This document shows positions 30,466 to 38,170 of a stretch of DNA of 64,000 nt, piece by piece; the first letter of the stretch is position 1, and every line of letters starts with the position of its first letter. Origin of the DNA: Prochlorococcus sp. AG-363-P06 (GTDB lineage: Bacteria > Cyanobacteriota > Cyanobacteriia > PCC-6307 > Cyanobiaceae); NCBI GenBank assembly GCA_003280025.1, contig QCGD01000002.1, positions 40,835 to 104,834 of the forward strand, given 5' to 3'. The notes beneath the pieces are model-generated. The model searched no databases. It was given only the letters and a program-made list of their open reading frames with translations, and was not told where the DNA came from. Made by a program: the position numbers and the translations under genes.

Positions 30466-31485
30466 ATTTCAAAATTATCTAGTAAAAATAAAACAAACAT
30501 TCCTAATTCTTCAGAAACATTCAATTGGCAAAAGGAGATAAAAAATTATGTAGATCCACCAAGTTTTTGGAATCCAACATTAGGATTATTTTTTGGTGGT
30601 TATTTCCTGGCTTTTCTAAGTATATGGCAATGGTATAGAGGTGTTTGGCCTTTACCTTTATTAGTTGCAACAGCTTTTCTAGCTTTGCACATTGAAGGTA
30701 CTGTAATACATGATGCATGTCATAAGGCTGCGCATCCAGTCCCTTGGATTAATCAGGCCATGGGTCATGGCTCGGCAATACTCTTAGGATTCAGTTTTCC
30801 AGTTTTTACACGAGTCCATTTACAACATCATATTCACGTAAATCACCCTAAGAATGACCCTGATCATATTGTCAGTACTTTTGGTCCCATTTGGTTAATC
30901 GCACCTAGATTCTTTTACCATGAAGTATTTTTCTTTCAAAGAAAACTTTGGAAAAAATATGAATTACTTCAATGGGGAATAGAGAGATCCATTTTTATAA
31001 CAATTATTTTAGCTGGAATAAAGTTTGACTTCATGAATATAATTTATAACTTATGGTTTGGTCCTGCATTAATGGTGGGAGTTACTTTAGGTATCTTTTT
31101 TGATTATCTTCCTCACAGGCCCTTTCGTTCAAGGAACAAATGGTTAAATGCAAGAGTTTATCCAAGTAAATTTATGAATCTAATCATTATGGGTCAGAAT
31201 TATCATCTAATACATCATCTTTGGCCTTCAATTCCTTGGTTTGAATACAAAATTGCCTACGAAAAAACCAAGCCCTTATTAGATATTAAGGGCTCTCCGC
31301 AAAGAGTAGGCATTTTTGAAAGCAAGAAAGATATTTTTAACTTTATTTATGACTTATTAATAGGAATAAGGAGTCACACCAAAAAAAAAGGTAAGTTAAG
31401 AAAAATTATTAATTTATATCCAGGCTTTAAAATAAAGAAATTGTTATTAAAGTTAATTAATAAATCAGCTATAGGAAAAAGTTAA
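30466..31485 (+). CDS. crtR: Beta-carotene hydroxylase CrtR, start codon non-canonical
   Basis: CrtR is a membrane di-iron hydroxylase of the fatty-acid desaturase superfamily that makes zeaxanthin from beta-carotene. Histidine boxes are HDACH (near residue 82 from 30466), HLQHH and HLIHH, plus several hydrophobic helices. The in-frame stop at 30448 and the first TTG at 30685 leave no ATG, GTG or TTG. Yet the frame between them clearly encodes the protein's N-terminal helix (WNPTLGLFFGGYFLAFLSIW). I place the start at an ATT (30466), giving 339 residues; an ATA at 30454 is the alternative. A start at 30685 would delete about 70 residues. Confidence 0.85.
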   Translation: MSKLSSKNKTNIPNSSETFNWQKEIKNYVDPPSFWNPTLGLFFGGYFLAFLSIWQWYRGVWPLPLLVATAFLALHIEGTVIHDACHKAAHPVPWINQAMGHGSAILLGFSFPVFTRVHLQHHIHVNHPKNDPDHIVSTFGPIWLIAPRFFYHEVFFFQRKLWKKYELLQWGIERSIFITIILAGIKFDFMNIIYNLWFGPALMVGVTLGIFFDYLPHRPFRSRNKWLNARVYPSKFMNLIIMGQNYHLIHHLWPSIPWFEYKIAYEKTKPLLDIKGSPQRVGIFESKKDIFNFIYDLLIGIRSHTKKKGKLRKIINLYPGFKIKKLLLKLINKSAIGKS

Positions 31486-31486
31486 T

Positions 31487-31780
31487 TCACTCACTAATAA
31501 TTTTTGGTACTTTAAAAAATTCATCCTCTCTTGATGGAGCTAAATCTAATAGTTCTTCAGAATTTTTATAATTTATCTTTTCATCCTTTCTTAATACATT
31601 AACAACCTCAATAGCTCTTGCTGTGCAGGGAATGTTTTCCGTATTGATTTTATCCAGTTGTTTTATATAATCCATTATTTTTGCTAATTGTTCTGCATGA
31701 TTATTGATTTGATCCTCGTTTAACTCGAGTCGTGCCAATTGAGCTACTTTTTTTACTTCTTCTTTACTGATTCTCGCCAT
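31487..31780 (-). CDS. gatC: Asp-tRNA(Asn)/Glu-tRNA(Gln) amidotransferase subunit C
   Basis: GatC is the small scaffold subunit of GatCAB, which converts misacylated Glu-tRNA(Gln) to Gln-tRNA(Gln). The 97 residues match the family: ISKEEVKKVAQLARLELNE at the N-terminus and the C-terminal LRKDE...APSREDEFFKVPKII. gatA and gatB are not in the window. It is convergent with crtR, with one base between the stops. Confidence 0.95.
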   Translation of the reverse strand: MARISKEEVKKVAQLARLELNEDQINNHAEQLAKIMDYIKQLDKINTENIPCTARAIEVVNVLRKDEKINYKNSEELLDLAPSREDEFFKVPKIISE

Positions 31781-31961
31781 ATCAATTGAATTGAATTTTA
31801 TATCAATAATACTTTATATATTAAATAGTTTATTAAAACATGATTGAAATTGCAAAAACTGATGAAAATTGATTATAAATCTTTGGTAAAAATCAAGTTT
31901 AGTTTTCATATAAAAAACTAGACTTAACAGTATTTGAACGCTAAAAATATAACTAGATTAA

Positions 31962-32579
31962 CATTTAAAAATAGTAGAACATTTTTTTTCTAAATCTTTT
32001 TTTTATCGGCATTCTAAGTATGTTGCTCCAGATTTAATAGGATGCCAACTTATCAAAAATAACCATGAAAAGGGCCTAATAAAAGGAATTATTGTTGAAA
32101 CTGAAGCTTATTCACAAGAAGAAGAAGCTTGTCATGGAAACAATAAAATGACTCCATCAAATAAATCATTATTTGGCGAACCTGGAAGGTTTTATATTTA
32201 CAGATCTTATGGGATTCATCATTGTTTAAACATAGTTACTGATAGAGAGAATTTTGCAAGTGGAGTTTTGATTCGAGCTGTTTATATCTCTCAAGAAAAC
32301 GAAAGATTAGCTTCTGGCCCAGGGCTAGTGACGAAAACATTTGGCATAGACATGTCATTAAATTATCTTAAAGTTCTTGAAAACAAATCTTTATGGATTG
32401 CCAAAAGAGAATCAAATCTTCAAAACACAGATCTTGTTCAAACCACTAGAATTGGCATAACTAAAGCAAAAAATATAAAATGGCGTTGGTATCTAAAAAG
32501 TAGTAGAAGTGTAAGCAAAAGATTAAAAGGTGACAGAACACCTAAATTAAAAAAATCAACACATCATTTATCTTTATAA
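31962..32579 (+). CDS. DNA-3-methyladenine (methylpurine) glycosylase, start unresolved, possible frameshift
   Basis: Mpg/AAG-family enzymes excise alkylated purines. The open frame from the stop at 31959 encodes the complete family pattern: FFSKSFFYRHSKYVAPDLIGCQL, then IIVETEAYSQEEEACHG with the catalytic Glu, then MTPSNKSLFGEPGRFYIYRSYGIHHCLNIV. The first ATG (32148) would cut off the catalytic Glu region and the start of the domain. No ATG, GTG or TTG lies earlier in frame. A TTG frame from 31934 ends at 31993, just after a run of eight T (31982-31989). One T less would fuse it into the glycosylase frame. pyrB follows by 6 bp. Confidence 0.75.
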   Translation, partial: HLKIVEHFFSKSFFYRHSKYVAPDLIGCQLIKNNHEKGLIKGIIVETEAYSQEEEACHGNNKMTPSNKSLFGEPGRFYIYRSYGIHHCLNIVTDRENFASGVLIRAVYISQENERLASGPGLVTKTFGIDMSLNYLKVLENKSLWIAKRESNLQNTDLVQTTRIGITKAKNIKWRWYLKSSRSVSKRLKGDRTPKLKKSTHHLSL

Positions 32580-32585
32580 AGCGTA

Positions 32586-33608
32586 ATGCAACCTTGGCCT
32601 CATAAACATATCCACACACTAGCTAATTTTTCAATTGAAGATTATACATCAGTATTTGAATTGGCCAAGAGATTTGACGCACTTAAAGATGCTGGAACAA
32701 AAAAAATACCGGCCTTACAAGGGACATTGGTAACATCTTTATTTTTTGAAGCTAGTACGAGAACAAGAAATAGCTTTGAGCTGGCTGCTAAAAGGCTCTC
32801 TGCAGATGTACAAACCTTTTCTCCAAACTCAAGCTCTTTAGCAAAGGGTGAAACAATCATTGATACAGCAATAACTTATTCTGCAATGGGAGCAGATATA
32901 TTAGTTGTCAGACATCCTTCCAGTTATATAACTTATGAGATCGCAAAAAATCTTGATGCTTTAAATTCCAAGACTTCAGTACTCAATGCTGGGGATGGAT
33001 TACACAGTCATCCCAGTCAAGGATTGTTAGACCTTTATACATTAATTAAATTCTTTTCCCCAAAATTACTAAATCCAAAAGTTTTAAATTCTAAAAAAAT
33101 TTTAATCATTGGAGATATTAATCATTCAAGAGTGGCAAGATCAAATCTTTGGGCTTTAAGTGCATTTGGTGCAGACACAATTTTATGTGGTCCTCCAACA
33201 TTAATACCTGATAAATTTTTAAATTTTCTAAAGAGTCCTTCTCCAAATCAAGTAGAGGACCCTATTAAATTTAGAGGTTCAATAACAATTTCTAGGTCAT
33301 TGGAGGAATCGATAAAAATTGCAGATGCAATTATTGTCTTAAGATTACAAAAAGAACGAATGATGCATAATTTATTAAGCAGTATTGATTCTTATAGTGA
33401 TAATTATGGCTTAACAACAGAGAAACTATCTTTGAATAGCAAAGATGTCCCTGTTCTTCATCCAGGGCCTATAAATCGAGGTGTGGAAATTAGTAACAGA
33501 ATAGTGGATGAATATCCTAATTGCCTAATTAATAATCAAGTTTCAAATGGAATTCCAATAAGAATGGCTTTACTATATCTTTTAAATAAATTCAAATCAG
33601 AAATTTAA
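32586..33608 (+). CDS. pyrB: Aspartate carbamoyltransferase catalytic subunit
   Basis: PyrB condenses aspartate with carbamoyl phosphate in pyrimidine synthesis. The 340 residues match. The carbamoyl-phosphate motif [18 protein letters not shown] (about 56-73), the SLAKGET loop, [11 protein letters not shown] and [11 protein letters not shown] are all visible. It starts at an ATG 6 bp after the glycosylase stop. Its last 4 bases overlap the convergent DUF565 gene. Confidence 0.96.
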   Translation: MQPWPHKHIHTLANFSIEDYTSVFELAKRFDALKDAGTKKIPALQGTLVTSLFFEASTRTRNSFELAAKRLSADVQTFSPNSSSLAKGETIIDTAITYSAMGADILVVRHPSSYITYEIAKNLDALNSKTSVLNAGDGLHSHPSQGLLDLYTLIKFFSPKLLNPKVLNSKKILIIGDINHSRVARSNLWALSAFGADTILCGPPTLIPDKFLNFLKSPSPNQVEDPIKFRGSITISRSLEESIKIADAIIVLRLQKERMMHNLLSSIDSYSDNYGLTTEKLSLNSKDVPVLHPGPINRGVEISNRIVDEYPNCLINNQVSNGIPIRMALLYLLNKFKSEI

Positions 33609-33946
33609 AGCAATTTAAGACTTTCGGTAAAAAAACCATAAAACAAACCTAATCTAAAAGAATCTATAAATAAAACTAAAAACTTTTTTTCCTTTTCAAA
33701 CCGATAACTTCTTCTTAGTTTTATCAAAATTTCGAGAAAAACTACTGACAAGAACGCAGCTACTGGATCCATCAATTCAACTACAGCACTTATCATTCCC
33801 AGGGAACTGCCAAGAAAGTAACCAAACAGAAGCATAATTAAAGATAAAGAGTATCTTCGCCATGGATTAATTGCCCATGAACTTAACGTTTTAAGGTTCT
33901 CTACAATCTTTATTTGAAAATTTGTATTTTGAGGTTTAAAAACCAT
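33605..33946 (-). CDS. DUF565 / Ycf20-family membrane protein
   Basis: The 113 residues carry the Ycf20 pattern: [25 protein letters not shown], then a helix [19 protein letters not shown], and a C-terminal [22 protein letters not shown]. Homologues occur in cyanobacteria and plastids; plant Ycf20-like proteins have been linked to photoprotection, but the cyanobacterial role is not settled. It is convergent with pyrB. Upstream on the same strand, 38 bp away, is a 62-residue gene that may share its transcript. Confidence 0.8.
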   Translation of the reverse strand: MVFKPQNTNFQIKIVENLKTLSSWAINPWRRYSLSLIMLLFGYFLGSSLGMISAVVELMDPVAAFLSVVFLEILIKLRRSYRFEKEKKFLVLFIDSFRLGLFYGFFTESLKLL

Positions 33947-33984
33947 TTTTATGTTTATTGTTCATTTTAGAATTAAATGACATT

Positions 33985-34173
33985 TTAACTTTCTTGAACT
34001 TTAGTATTACTTTCTACTAATGCAAGTAAAGCCTCCATCTGTGCCATGATTCCTCTAAGTTCTCCAGGCTCAGGTAAAAATCCGTCATCGTTAATATCTA
34101 ATTGAATTTCTCTTAATTCTTGTCTTAAATATCGCAAATGACTTACAACTTGCTCCCTTTTTGCTTGTGACAT
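33985..34173 (-). CDS. Small helical cyanobacterial protein, unknown function
   Basis: The 62 residues are predicted largely helical, with two amphipathic segments: residues 3-26 (KREQVVSHLRYLRQELREIQ) and 38-54 (ELRGIMAQMEALLALVE), joined by DINDDGFLPEPG. The helical hairpin suggests a dimerising or adaptor protein. I do not recognise the family. It precedes the DUF565 gene. A 225-bp AT-rich gap on its upstream side has no gene. Confidence 0.6.
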   Translation of the reverse strand: MSQAKREQVVSHLRYLRQELREIQLDINDDGFLPEPGELRGIMAQMEALLALVESNTKVQES

Positions 34174-34370
34174 AATTCATTCTTCGATTTAAATATTTTA
34201 AGGAAATATTTTTTTATTAGATAGAGAATTTAAAAATTTATAAACAAAAATGACGATAAATGTATTAAAAGTAATTAGTATTTTTTTATCTAAAAATTAT
34301 TTAAAATAATTTTGAAAATTTTTAATTATATAAACTTCTTCATATTAAAAAATTCCTTGAGGCTTTATTA

Positions 34371-34397
34371 TTGATAACTATATTGGATAATTATCAA
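34371..34397. promoter_or_regulatory. Inverted repeat directly before the DUF2555 gene
   Basis: TTGATAA (34371-34377) and TTATCAA (34391-34397) are exact inverted copies separated by 13 bases, ending one base before the ATG at 34399. It could be an operator near the promoter, or an mRNA hairpin that masks the start. The 225-bp gap holding it has no other clear signal; a 19-codon frame at 34251 is not convincing. Confidence 0.4.
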
Positions 34398-34398
34398 T

Positions 34399-34620
34399 AT
34401 GAAATTTATTGATGAGAATAAAATAAGTGAAGAACTTGTAAATTCTTTTAATGAAGAAATGACTTTTGAACTTGCCAAAAGATTAGAAGATGACAACTAC
34501 ATAACACCATTTGATGGTTTAAAAGATTGGCATTTACTAAGAGCTTTAGCAATTAATAGACCTGAATTAACTGCCGATTATATTCATCTTCTTGATCAGG
34601 AACCTTTTGATGAAAACTGA
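34399..34620 (+). CDS. Small DUF2555-type cyanobacterial protein
   Basis: The 73 residues include the pattern ELAKRLEDDNYITPFDGLKDWHLLRALAINRPEL and end YIHLLDQEPFDEN, which matches my memory of DUF2555, a cyanobacterial family of unknown function. It is acidic and soluble. Its 3' end overlaps the likely start of coaBC by 11 bases, implying coupled translation with coenzyme A synthesis. Confidence 0.7.
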   Translation: MKFIDENKISEELVNSFNEEMTFELAKRLEDDNYITPFDGLKDWHLLRALAINRPELTADYIHLLDQEPFDEN

Positions 34621-35866
34621 AAATATGGAATCTAAAGTAAAGGTTCTCATCTTAATAACAGGTAGTATTGCTGCCGTAAGAATTCCTTTATTAGTTAGTC
34701 AACTAATAAAAGAAAATTTTGAAGTAAAGTGCGTCATATCTGAAAATGCCGAAAAATTAATACAACCACTTTCTCTTTCTGTGTTAAGTAGGAACCCTTG
34801 CATTGTAGAAAACGACCAATGGTCACATCATCAATCAACCCCCCTACATATAGAGCTATCTAATTGGGCTGACATTTTGTTGATAGCCCCCTTAACAGCC
34901 ACAACATTATCAAAATGGGTTAATGGAAATGCAGATGGTTTAATTCCAAGCATTTTAATTGCAAATTTTAAGCCAATTATTGTTGCACCTGCCATGAATA
35001 CAAAAATGTGGCTTAATCAAGCTGTTCAAAAAAATTATTCGCTTTTAGAAAATAATAAAAATGTTTTATGCCTTAAGCCAAGTCAAGGTGTTCTAGCTTG
35101 TGACGAAATTGGAATTGGTAAAATACCACCTAATGATCTAATTCAATTAGCTATTGAGTTCATAATCTCACAAAATAAAATGTATTATTGCAAAGATTTA
35201 ATTAACAAAAGATTTCTAATAACTGGCGGTTGCACTTCCGAACAAATTGATGCTGCGAGAAATATAACTAACAAAAGTTCTGGGACTATGGGGTTACTTC
35301 TTGCTCAAGTAGCTAGGTTTAGAGGTGCTGAAGTAAAATATATTCATGGGCCTCTAAGAATTAATAAAGATTTAACTGAAGGTATAAACAGTTTAGAGAT
35401 TGAAACAAGTATTGATTTAAAAAAAGAAATTAAAAAAGAAATTTCTAGTTGTGACTATTTTTTTATGAATGCTGCTGTATCAGATCTCAAGATAGAATCT
35501 GATACTTCAAACAAAATTCCTAAAAACAAAATTAAGGAATACCTAAATACAAATCTTGAACTTGTTCCTGATATTCTAAGAGATATTAGTGAATCTAAAA
35601 AACATAACCAAATTTTTGTTGGATTTTGTGCATTTACAGGTCCCATACAAAATGCAAGAAAAACAATAAAAGATAAAATAATAAATAAAGGTTGTGACTA
35701 CATGTTTGCTAATCCAATAGATATTGCAGGCCAAGGATTTGGTCCTTCAGCTAAAAATGAAGGGTGGCTCTTCGATAAAATCAATATGGAAAATCATATA
35801 CAAATAACATCAAAAATTGATATCGCGAACAAAATAATTACCCAAATTATTTCAAGTAATAAATAA
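34610..35866 (+). CDS. coaBC: Bifunctional phosphopantothenoylcysteine decarboxylase / synthetase
   Basis: CoaBC joins cysteine to 4'-phosphopantothenate and decarboxylates the product in coenzyme A synthesis. The N-terminal flavoprotein CoaC half has ITGSIAAVRIPLL, the His motif PLHIELSNWADILLIAPLTA, PAMNTKMW and a conserved Cys in GVLACDEIG. The C-terminal CoaB half begins ITGGCTSEQIDAARNITN and has MNAAVSDLK. ATG 34610 gives 418 residues; ATG 34625 is an alternative start. It overlaps the DUF2555 gene. Confidence 0.95.
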   Translation: MKTENMESKVKVLILITGSIAAVRIPLLVSQLIKENFEVKCVISENAEKLIQPLSLSVLSRNPCIVENDQWSHHQSTPLHIELSNWADILLIAPLTATTLSKWVNGNADGLIPSILIANFKPIIVAPAMNTKMWLNQAVQKNYSLLENNKNVLCLKPSQGVLACDEIGIGKIPPNDLIQLAIEFIISQNKMYYCKDLINKRFLITGGCTSEQIDAARNITNKSSGTMGLLLAQVARFRGAEVKYIHGPLRINKDLTEGINSLEIETSIDLKKEIKKEISSCDYFFMNAAVSDLKIESDTSNKIPKNKIKEYLNTNLELVPDILRDISESKKHNQIFVGFCAFTGPIQNARKTIKDKIINKGCDYMFANPIDIAGQGFGPSAKNEGWLFDKINMENHIQITSKIDIANKIITQIISSNK

Positions 35867-35914
35867 TTAAAATCTTTATTTGTATTTTTTTGTAATCTTA
35901 ATCATTAAAAATAA

Positions 35915-35928
35915 TGTAATAGCTTACA
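35915..35928. promoter_or_regulatory. Short palindrome in the psbO upstream region
   Basis: TGTAATAGCTTACA is a TGTA-N6-TACA palindrome about 154 bases before psbO. It has two bases too few between half-sites to be a standard NtcA box. The 215-bp region between coaBC and psbO holds no gene. It also contains GACCC-rich segments just before psbO that may belong to a long leader. Confidence 0.3.
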
Positions 35929-36081
35929 ATAATTGAAGTTTTTACAAATCTAAAAAGCTACGGGTTGTTTCGAGGATTTAAAGACACTAACTTTTGTGCT
36001 CCTTGCCCTTGTAATATCCGTACTGAACATTTTAGGTGACCCTTTTCAATCCGTCACAGAACTTTATTGCTACTTTCAATT

Positions 36082-36876
36082 ATGAGAATTCGTTCTTTCT
36101 TAGCTTTTGTTATCTCTCTTTGTTTAACTTTTGCTTTTGTCCCTCTTAAATCATATGCCTTCTCTGAGAGAGGAAATGCCCAATTTACAGATGTTGTTAA
36201 TACAGGTAAAGCTAATGATTGCCCCACATTAGATAATTCTCTTGTTGGATCAATATCCTTAGGTAGTGGAGACTCTCTTAAGGGAATATGCATGCATCCA
36301 ACAGAAGTTTTTGTAAAAGTTCCTGGTACTAAAAGAAAAGCGGCAGAATTTGTATCTACAAAAATTATCAGTCCTAGGAATAACACTACAGTTACAGAAA
36401 TTTATGGAGAAGTAAACTCCGGAACATTTACTGAACAAGGTGGTATTGATTTTCAACTTATTACAGTTTTAACCCCAGGAGGATTAGAAGTACCATTCGC
36501 ATTTTCAGCTAAAGAGTTAACAGCTAATTTACCTTCAACTATTGAACCAGGAACAGTAGTAACTGGTTCAACATTTACACCTAACTACAGAACTGGAGAT
36601 TTTCTAGATCCTAAAGCTAGAGCAAAAAATACTGGAGTTGAATATGCTCAAGGATTAGTCGCATTAGGTGGAGATGACGAAGAACTAGCCAAAGAAAATA
36701 TTAAAGTTGATGTAAATGGTGCGGGAGTAATTACCTTGTCAATTAATAACGTAGATTCAGATACAGATGAATTTGCTGGTACATTTGAAGCTATTCAGCC
36801 ATCTGACACAGATATGGGTTCAAAAGATCCACTTGATGTAAAAATCGTCGGAGAGCTATACGGCAGAAAAGCTTAA
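36082..36876 (+). CDS. psbO: Photosystem II manganese-stabilising protein PsbO
   Basis: PsbO is the 33-kDa lumenal extrinsic subunit that protects the Mn4CaO5 cluster. From the ATG at 36082 it has 264 residues; a TTG at 36067 is not needed. A signal peptide (about 1-26, LAFVISLCLTFAFVPLKSYA) targets it to the lumen. The mature part has the disulphide cysteines (ANDCPTL and KGICMHP), VPGTKRKAAEFVSTKI and the C-terminal VDVNGAGVITLSI. A strong terminator follows, so it is monocistronic. Confidence 0.97.
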   Translation: MRIRSFLAFVISLCLTFAFVPLKSYAFSERGNAQFTDVVNTGKANDCPTLDNSLVGSISLGSGDSLKGICMHPTEVFVKVPGTKRKAAEFVSTKIISPRNNTTVTEIYGEVNSGTFTEQGGIDFQLITVLTPGGLEVPFAFSAKELTANLPSTIEPGTVVTGSTFTPNYRTGDFLDPKARAKNTGVEYAQGLVALGGDDEELAKENIKVDVNGAGVITLSINNVDSDTDEFAGTFEAIQPSDTDMGSKDPLDVKIVGELYGRKA

Positions 36877-36898
36877 ATCTAAATTTATACTCTATAAA

Positions 36899-36923
36899 AG
36901 GGGGTTAAACCCCTCTTTTTTTT
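36899..36923 (+). terminator. Rho-independent terminator of psbO
   Basis: AGGGG (36899-36903) pairs with CCCCT (36910-36914) around a GTTAAA loop and is followed by C and a run of nine T. It starts 23 bases after the psbO stop. It separates psbO from the ATP sulfurylase gene. Confidence 0.9.
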
Positions 36924-36951
36924 TCTGAATTTATCTCAATAAAATCCAAAA

Positions 36952-38124
36952 ATGGAATTACAAAAAAAAACAAGGGACTTAAATGGACATATCCCACCTT
37001 ATGGCGGAAAACTAAAAGATTTAATTATTAAGAATGAGAATCTTAAATCTGAACTTCTTTCTAAAGTCTCATATGAGCATGAATGTAGTGAGAGAAACGC
37101 GTGTGATGTAGAGCTTTTAATGATTGGAGCTTTTTCTCCTTTAGAAGGATTTATGGATGAAAAAAACTACCAGTCAGTAATCAAAAATCATAGAGATTCC
37201 AGTGGTTTACTTTTTGGCTTGCCAATTGTATTAGATACCAATAATGAAAACCTTAAGGAAGGCGAGACTATCTTACTTACTTATAAAAAACAAAAATTAG
37301 CAATTATAGAAGTAAACTCAAAGTGGGAGCCTGATAAATCCGCCGAAGCAAAACTTTGTTATGGTACAAATTCTTTAGATCATCCTGCAGTCAAGATGAT
37401 CTTCAATGAGAGAGGTAGATTTTATATAGGCGGCAAAATATATGGTTTTGAGCTACCCATTAGAGAATTTCCTTGTAAAACTCCTAAAGAATTAAGAGCT
37501 TCATTACCTTCCAATTTCGATGTAGTTGCATTTCAATGCAGGAACCCAATTCATAGAGCACATTATGAACTATTCACTAATGCCCTTCTATCAGAAAATG
37601 TTTCTAAAAATTCAGTTGTTTTAGTGCATCCAACCTGTGGGCCAACACAACAAGATGATATTCCAGGGAAAGTTAGATATTTGACATATAAAGAATTGGC
37701 AGAAGAGATTTCTGATGAGCGCATAAAATGGGCTTTTTTACCTTATTCGATGCACATGGCTGGGCCTAGGGAAGCTCTTCAACATATGATTATTAGAAGA
37801 AATTATGGCTGTACCCATTTCATTATTGGTAGAGATATGGCCGGATGTAAATCATCATCCACCGGTGAAGATTTTTATGGACCTTATGATGCCCAAAACT
37901 TTGCAAATAAATGTGCAGAAGAATTAATGATGCAGACTGTGCCTTCAAAAAATTTGGTTTATACAAAAGAGAAAGGCTACATCACTGCTGAAGAAGCTAA
38001 AGAATTTAATTATCAGATAATGAAGCTCAGCGGAACAGAATTTAGAAAAAAGTTAAGGAATGGAGACCCAATTCCTGAATGGTTTGCATTCAAAAGTGTA
38101 GTGGATGTTCTAAGAAAGTCTTAA
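36952..38124 (+). CDS. sat: ATP sulfurylase
   Basis: Sat makes adenosine 5'-phosphosulphate from ATP and sulphate, the first step of sulphate assimilation. The 390 residues match the monofunctional bacterial/plant form. Active-site motifs are QCRNPIHRAHYEL (nucleotide binding), GPTQQDDIPG and IIGRDMAGCKSSSTGEDFYGPYDAQ. No C-terminal APS kinase domain is present. ftsH follows by 46 bp and may be co-transcribed. Confidence 0.95.
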   Translation: MELQKKTRDLNGHIPPYGGKLKDLIIKNENLKSELLSKVSYEHECSERNACDVELLMIGAFSPLEGFMDEKNYQSVIKNHRDSSGLLFGLPIVLDTNNENLKEGETILLTYKKQKLAIIEVNSKWEPDKSAEAKLCYGTNSLDHPAVKMIFNERGRFYIGGKIYGFELPIREFPCKTPKELRASLPSNFDVVAFQCRNPIHRAHYELFTNALLSENVSKNSVVLVHPTCGPTQQDDIPGKVRYLTYKELAEEISDERIKWAFLPYSMHMAGPREALQHMIIRRNYGCTHFIIGRDMAGCKSSSTGEDFYGPYDAQNFANKCAEELMMQTVPSKNLVYTKEKGYITAEEAKEFNYQIMKLSGTEFRKKLRNGDPIPEWFAFKSVVDVLRKS

Positions 38125-38170
38125 TATTGTTTTATTATTACTATTATAGATTTATTGAATATTATTTACT

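Noticed and set aside
30525..30555. Strong AAGGAG followed by an ATG at 30550, proposed as crtR start
   Set aside because: The ATG is out of frame and is followed at once by TAG; the crtR frame reads through as TAT-GTA-GAT.
34251..34310. 19-codon ATG frame before the DUF2555 gene
   Set aside because: Too short, AT-rich and without recognisable features; no evidence of a small photosynthetic subunit.
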